Origin: Cyanobacteria bacterium UBA7753 | GTDB lineage: Bacteria; Cyanobacteriota; Vampirovibrionia; Gastranaerophilales; Gastranaerophilaceae | DNA length: 17,640 nt | Assembly: GCA_002481545.1 (NCBI GenBank) | Contig: DLEF01000005.1 | Span: forward strand, 46,385 to 64,024 | Direction: 5' to 3' | Shown: positions 13,972-17,640 of the stretch, piece after piece | Layout: every line of letters begins with the position of its first letter | Position numbering within the stretch: the stretch's first letter is position 1 | Translations under genes and position numbers: made by a program | Notes under the pieces: generated by a model | Databases searched by the model: none | Told to the model about the DNA's origin: nothing | The model's input: only the letters and a program-made list of their open reading frames with translations

Positions 13972-15315
13972 ATGAACATTATTATTTATGGCGCAACGGA
14001 GCTGGGCTGCCTTATCGCAACAGAGTTCTTTGAAGACCACGACATTACTGTAATAGATAAAGAAGAAAAATTTACGGGTAACTTCAACAAACTGGATATC
14101 GGTTTTGTTGTCGGGAACGCTACCGATGTTGACGTGTTGAAGAAAGCTAACATCAAAGATGCGGATTTGTTTCTGGCATGTTCCAATGTGGATGAATTGA
14201 ACATTATTGCCTGCCTTACGGCAAAGCGTTTGTCGGGAGTCAGAACTGTTTGTTTCGTAGAAAAAGAAGAATACAGAACCTCTTTAGGCTTGAGCAAAGA
14301 CAGCGATTTTACATCTGATTTATATATCGATGAAATTGTTTGGCCGGAGGAGCTCTTAACAAAAGATATATTTAGAATAATTACCGTGTCGGAAGCATTG
14401 GATGTTGAGAACTTTGCAAACGGAAGAGCAAGACTTTTGGAATATAAGATAAAAGAAAACTCCGTGCTTGTAGATAAAAAAGTAAAAGATTGCGAGTTCC
14501 CGAAAGATACATTGATTGTTGGTATATCAAAAGACAGCGATTTAACTATACCTAACGGTGACACTACTTTTACGGCGGGTGACAAGGCTATATTTATGGG
14601 GCTATCACGTTCTTTGGATAAGCTTGCGGGAAGATTTTTCCATGAAAAGGGTGTTTCAAAGAAGGTAACCATAATCGGTGGCGGAAATGTCGGCGGTATG
14701 CTTGCGGATTTACTTGAAGACGCGAAAATCAAGGTTAAAATAATTGAAAGAAATCCGAAACGTTGTGAAGAGCTATCTCAATCGTTATCGAACTCACTCG
14801 TTTTGTGCGGTGACGGGACGGACTTGAACCTTTTGCACGAAGAAGATATTGCGCACAGTGATGTTGTTGTGAGTGTGACTAATAACGATGAAAAAAATCT
14901 TTTGTGTTCATTGCTTGCAAAACAGCTCGGGGTAAAACGTGTTATCTCAAGGGTTGAGAAAAACGCGAATGTTCAGCTTTTTGAGAAAGTCGGGATTGAT
15001 ATCGCTTTGTCTGATAAGACGGCAGCTTTGAACGAAGTTAAAAACAATATTTCGGGTGGAAAAGCCGATATTCTTGCGACGGTTGAACAGGGCAAAGGTG
15101 AGATTATAGAAATAAAAGTTAATGATGATAAGTTTGATAACAAAAAAGTTATGGACTTTCACATGCCTGTTAAAACAGTTATCAGCGTGGTACAGAGACG
15201 GAACAAAATCATTATTCCTAAAGGTGATACCGTGATACAGAAGGGTGACAACCTGATAATCTTTACCATGAGTGAAAACGCACCGACAATCAAATCATTT
15301 TTTAATGCGGTATAA
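13972..15315 (+). CDS. trkA: Trk potassium uptake regulatory subunit TrkA
   Basis: This cytoplasmic NAD(H)/nucleotide-binding ring subunit gates the TrkH channel. The 447-residue protein has the duplicated layout of TrkA, RCK_N then RCK_C twice. The first Rossmann half starts MNIIIYGATELG and its RCK_C part is about 152-215. The second starts VTIIGGGNVGG (232-242) and ends with a second RCK_C (about 366-445). The second glycine motif, GGGNVG, is canonical. The first is altered: GATELG in place of the usual GAGQVG, with acidic D29 after strand two (VIDKEE). The first half may therefore bind nucleotide differently or weakly. trkH follows after 21 bp on the same strand, clearly one operon. A promoter abuts the ATG. 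Confidence 0.95.
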   Translation: MNIIIYGATELGCLIATEFFEDHDITVIDKEEKFTGNFNKLDIGFVVGNATDVDVLKKANIKDADLFLACSNVDELNIIACLTAKRLSGVRTVCFVEKEEYRTSLGLSKDSDFTSDLYIDEIVWPEELLTKDIFRIITVSEALDVENFANGRARLLEYKIKENSVLVDKKVKDCEFPKDTLIVGISKDSDLTIPNGDTTFTAGDKAIFMGLSRSLDKLAGRFFHEKGVSKKVTIIGGGNVGGMLADLLEDAKIKVKIIERNPKRCEELSQSLSNSLVLCGDGTDLNLLHEEDIAHSDVVVSVTNNDEKNLLCSLLAKQLGVKRVISRVEKNANVQLFEKVGIDIALSDKTAALNEVKNNISGGKADILATVEQGKGEIIEIKVNDDKFDNKKVMDFHMPVKTVISVVQRRNKIIIPKGDTVIQKGDNLIIFTMSENAPTIKSFFNAV

Positions 15316-15336
15316 TATTATACATAGGATGGCAGA

Positions 15337-16800
15337 ATGAGAAAGAACTATTTATTATACGCATTCAATATGAACTTGAGATGTATTTCCGTTGCGGTTT
15401 TGATACCGATAGCGGTTGCGCTGTATTATAAACAGTATTCCTCAATTATGCCGTTTGTGATAACGTCTGTTATCGCGCTTGTTTTGAGTATTATTTGTAA
15501 GATTTTTGAGTACCCTAAGCTTGAAAACTTGAACGATATAAAAAAGAGCGAATGTCTTTTTATATTATCTATGACGTGGATAATTACGGGGATTTTGTTC
15601 GGGGTTCCGTATTTGTTTTTCGGGATTCCGCCGATTGACGCTTTGTTCGAGTCCGTGTCGGGGATTACGACCACGGGGGCATCGATTAATGCCAATATGG
15701 AATATCCGATGGCTGTATTGTTCTGGCGGTCGTTCACACAGTGGCTCGGAGGTATGGGAATAATCGTCCTGTTTATTGCGGTCTTGCCACAGTTTGTGGT
15801 TGCGGGGCGTCAGATGTTCTTCGCCGAATCTCCCGGACCTACGGAGGAAAAATTCACTCCGAGAGTTAGAAGTACCGCGTCGGCACTTTGGAAAGTATAT
15901 GCGGTTTTGACTTTTGTTGAAATAATTTTACTTAAACTTGCGGGAATGCCGATGTTCGATTCTGTTTGTAACAGTTTATCAACGCTTTCCGCGGGCGGTT
16001 TCTGTCCGAACGGGGAAAGTATTATGGGATATAATTCCCTTGTTATAACATGTATTGTTATGCTCTTTATATTCCTTTCGGGTACAAACTTTAACCTGCA
16101 GTATAAAGCGATTACCAAGTGTGATATTACGGCACTGTTTAAGAGTGAAGAGTTTAGAGCGTATTTATCTATATTTTTGGGTATTTCCGCACTCGTCGGA
16201 ATATCGTTATTCTTAAACGATCATTATTGCCTCAAAGATTCAATAATCCATTCTATGTATCAGGTTATATCGATTATGAGCTCAACGGGTAGTGTCAGTG
16301 TCGATTATTGTGATTGGTGCTTTACTACAAAGGTTTTATTATTTATTGCGTTCTTCACCGGCGGTTGCGCAAGTTCCGCATCAGGTGGCATAAAGATATC
16401 GAGATGGGTGCTTATTGCTAAGATTATGGGCAATGAGGTAAGAAAAATTATCCACCCGAGCGCAGTTTTGAACGTAAAAATGGATAACAATATAATCGCA
16501 AAAGACATTTTGCAGCAAACAGTCATTTTTGCAGCGTTCTATTTTACATTGTTTGCAATATCTGTTATCGTAATATCTATTTTGGAACAAAATGTAGTAA
16601 TCGGTATCACCGGCAGTGTTACCTCTATCGGTAACATCGGGCCTGCCTTTGGAAACGTAATCGGACCTATGGGCGGATTTGAAACCCTGCATCCGTTATC
16701 AAAACTCATTCTCATTATTGATATGTTAGTCGGCAGACTTGAACTTATCCCGTTTTTAGTTCTTTTGGAACGTGATTTTTGGTCATTCAGCAAGGGCTAG
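15337..16800 (+). CDS. trkH: Trk potassium uptake channel subunit TrkH
   Basis: This 487-residue integral membrane protein is the K+-conducting subunit paired with TrkA. Four pore loops characteristic of the TrkH/KtrB/HKT superfamily are visible: SGITTTGAS (108-116), LSTLSAGGF (214-222), IMSSTGSVS (313-321) and TSIGNIGPAFG (429-439). Each has the filter glycine. The segment TGGCASSASGGIKISR (341-356), after the third pore loop, is the family's conserved gating region. The protein is a complete TrkH of normal length. A weak AGGATGG lies about eight bases before the ATG. It follows trkA by 21 bp. The stop codon lies within a short GGGCTA repeat, and no terminator was found downstream. Confidence 0.95.
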   Translation: MRKNYLLYAFNMNLRCISVAVLIPIAVALYYKQYSSIMPFVITSVIALVLSIICKIFEYPKLENLNDIKKSECLFILSMTWIITGILFGVPYLFFGIPPIDALFESVSGITTTGASINANMEYPMAVLFWRSFTQWLGGMGIIVLFIAVLPQFVVAGRQMFFAESPGPTEEKFTPRVRSTASALWKVYAVLTFVEIILLKLAGMPMFDSVCNSLSTLSAGGFCPNGESIMGYNSLVITCIVMLFIFLSGTNFNLQYKAITKCDITALFKSEEFRAYLSIFLGISALVGISLFLNDHYCLKDSIIHSMYQVISIMSSTGSVSVDYCDWCFTTKVLLFIAFFTGGCASSASGGIKISRWVLIAKIMGNEVRKIIHPSAVLNVKMDNNIIAKDILQQTVIFAAFYFTLFAISVIVISILEQNVVIGITGSVTSIGNIGPAFGNVIGPMGGFETLHPLSKLILIIDMLVGRLELIPFLVLLERDFWSFSKG

Positions 16801-16825
16801 GGCTAGGGGTAAATAGGGGTAAATA
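16794..16825. repeat. Short G-rich tandem repeats over the trkH stop
   Basis: GGGCTA occurs twice in tandem (16794-16805), directly followed by GGGGTAAATA twice (16806-16825). The first unit supplies the trkH TAG stop codon. Confidence 0.7.
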
Positions 16826-16899
16826 TATGTTTTATTTATCATACTAAATTGAAACGATATGTTTAGATTATTGTATATATATTTGATTTGTTTATTTAC

Positions 16900-16975
16900 T
16901 AGGTCGGTATTACCATGCGACGAAAGAATTAAATATTAGCGAAAAGATAGTTGTCTGATTGGTAAATCCGACCTA
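16900..16975. repeat. REP doublet in inverted orientation (REPIN-like)
   Basis: TAGGTCGGTATTACC (16900-16914) and GGTAAATCCGACCTA (16961-16975) are inverted copies, 13 of 15 matching, with a 46-bp spacer. Their core TAGGTCGG is that of the REP palindromes at 17000 and 17374. Two REPs facing each other around a short spacer form the REPIN unit known to be mobilised by RAYTs. Confidence 0.65.
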
Positions 16976-16999
16976 CCACCACAGATACCTTTGCAAAAT

Positions 17000-17023
17000 G
17001 TAGGCCGGCATTACTATGCCGAC
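17000..17023. repeat. REP palindrome upstream of the RAYT gene
   Basis: A 24-bp copy starts GTAGG and contains CCGGCAT/ATGCCGAC around the loop TACT. It differs by one base from the copy inside the transposase gene (17374-17397). It lies 65 bp before the RAYT start. Confidence 0.8.
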
Positions 17024-17053
17024 AATGATAATAAATATCTAAAATACAAAACA

Positions 17054-17082
17054 TTTTCACCTAAATAGAATTATTGTATAAT
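17054..17082 (+). promoter_or_regulatory. RAYT promoter, apparently leaderless
   Basis: TTTTCA (17054-17059) and a perfect TATAAT (17077-17082) are spaced exactly 17 bp. Six bases separate the -10 box from the ATG at 17089, and no Shine-Dalgarno is present. Confidence 0.5.
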
Positions 17083-17088
17083 ATTAAA

Positions 17089-17622
17089 ATGAATTATAAA
17101 CGACTTTTTATACCAAATGCGCTTGTCTTTTTAACAATTGTCACAAATAATAGGATATCAATTTTATTAAACAATCTTGATATATTGCAAGAGTCATTTT
17201 TTAATACGATGAAAATATACAAATACAATTTGATTGCATATACCATACAAACAGACCATTTGCATTGTATCATTAAACCTAAAGAAATTACGGATTATTC
17301 AAAAATTGTAAAATCTTTTAAATATTCTTTTACGAAAAAATATAAAATGAAAAATAACAATAATCAAAATACTGTAGGTCGGCATTACTATGCCGACAAA
17401 AAAATATGGCAAAACAGATTTTGGGAGCACACAATAAGGAGTGAAGAAGATTTAAACAAACATTTGGATTATATACATTACAATTCTGTTAAACATAACA
17501 ATATTGCGCCAAACGATTGGGAATATTCATCCTTTATGAGATTCGTTTCTAAAGGATTATATGATAATGATTGGTGTAATATAGGGGATAAACATAATAT
17601 TAATTCATTAGATTATGAATAG
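17089..17622 (+). CDS. REP-associated tyrosine transposase (RAYT, Y1/IS200-like)
   Basis: This 177-residue single-strand DNA endonuclease-type transposase belongs to the Y1 (HUH) family. The metal-binding H57-L-H59 is in TDHLHCIIKP, and the conserved block IWQNRFWEHTIRSEED (106-121) and YIHYNSVKHN (128-137) follow; the latter holds the likely catalytic tyrosine Y128. RAYTs act on REP palindromes and are usually single-copy and flanked by them, as here. Residues 96-103 (VGRHYYAD) are the translation of a complete REP copy, preceded by an Asn-rich linker (KNNNNQNT). The start is the ATG at 17089; a TTG five codons earlier overlaps the promoter. Base composition is more AT-rich than in neighbouring genes. 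The frame is intact. Confidence 0.88.
   Translation: MNYKRLFIPNALVFLTIVTNNRISILLNNLDILQESFFNTMKIYKYNLIAYTIQTDHLHCIIKPKEITDYSKIVKSFKYSFTKKYKMKNNNNQNTVGRHYYADKKIWQNRFWEHTIRSEEDLNKHLDYIHYNSVKHNNIAPNDWEYSSFMRFVSKGLYDNDWCNIGDKHNINSLDYE
17374..17397. repeat. REP palindrome inside the RAYT gene
   Basis: A perfect stem GTCGGCAT/ATGCCGAC (17378-17385 with 17390-17397, loop TACT) is preceded by GTAG. The 24 bp coincide exactly with eight codons of the transposase frame. Confidence 0.9.
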
Positions 17623-17640
17623 ACAGATGTCGGATTAGTA

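Noticed and set aside
13986..14732. Long open frame (248 codons) on the minus strand
   Set aside because: It lies wholly inside trkA, has a Ser-rich low-complexity translation typical of an antisense shadow, and has no Shine-Dalgarno or recognisable motif.
16900..17397. CRISPR array
   Set aside because: The repeated units are palindromic, irregularly spaced, in both orientations and few in number, which fits REP elements next to a RAYT.

Overview
This AT-rich window (standard code, TAA/TAG/TGA stops) looks like chromosomal DNA from a gut-type bacterium. My best guess is a non-photosynthetic relative of the cyanobacteria (Gastranaerophilales/Melainabacteria). The basis is the cyanobacteria-like wording of DnaK, a DapL-type aminotransferase, a glycosyltransferase-9 protein that suggests a diderm envelope, and a small HELGH membrane protein with no close family I can name. 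This assignment is an inference.

Layout, left to right. A minus-strand pair, PAP2 phosphatase then DUF4037-type nucleotidyltransferase, lies next to a palindromic intergenic repeat. On the plus strand follow prs (PRPP synthetase) and a HELGH putative membrane metallopeptidase ending at a terminator. An AT-rich 0.5-kb gap holds an orphan terminator and a MITE-like element. Next is a minus-strand pair, a TerC/DUF475 membrane protein then ComF-type phosphoribosyltransferase, bracketed on the far side by a second MITE-like copy. dnaK (plus, single gene, own terminator) is followed by a GC-rich palindromic element. A minus-strand GT9 glycosyltransferase is divergent from nadE (glutamine-dependent NAD synthetase). 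A 0.5-kb gap that looks empty holds what I read as a compact type I toxin-antitoxin module. Then come a class I/II aminotransferase, the potassium-uptake pair trkA-trkH, and at the right edge a REP-associated tyrosine transposase (RAYT) gene among its REP palindromes.

Most genes are housekeeping: nucleotide and NAD precursor supply (prs, nadE), protein folding (dnaK), K+ uptake (trkAH), envelope functions (PAP2, GT9) and metal handling (terC). The novelty is in the gaps. (1) At 12061-12346 a 25-codon hydrophobic reading frame with the strongest Shine-Dalgarno of the window lies on the minus strand. It has its own promoter, a leader able to mask that Shine-Dalgarno, and a terminator; a consensus promoter on the plus strand drives a short RNA antisense to its 3' end. 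(2) The RAYT gene carries a full REP palindrome in frame as exactly eight codons, and a REP doublet and a single REP lie just upstream. (3) Four genes (terC, comF, trkA, RAYT) have promoter-like elements whose -10 box ends only 6-8 nt before the ATG, with little or no Shine-Dalgarno, suggesting leaderless transcripts.

No tRNA, rRNA, CRISPR array, prophage or replication origin was seen.
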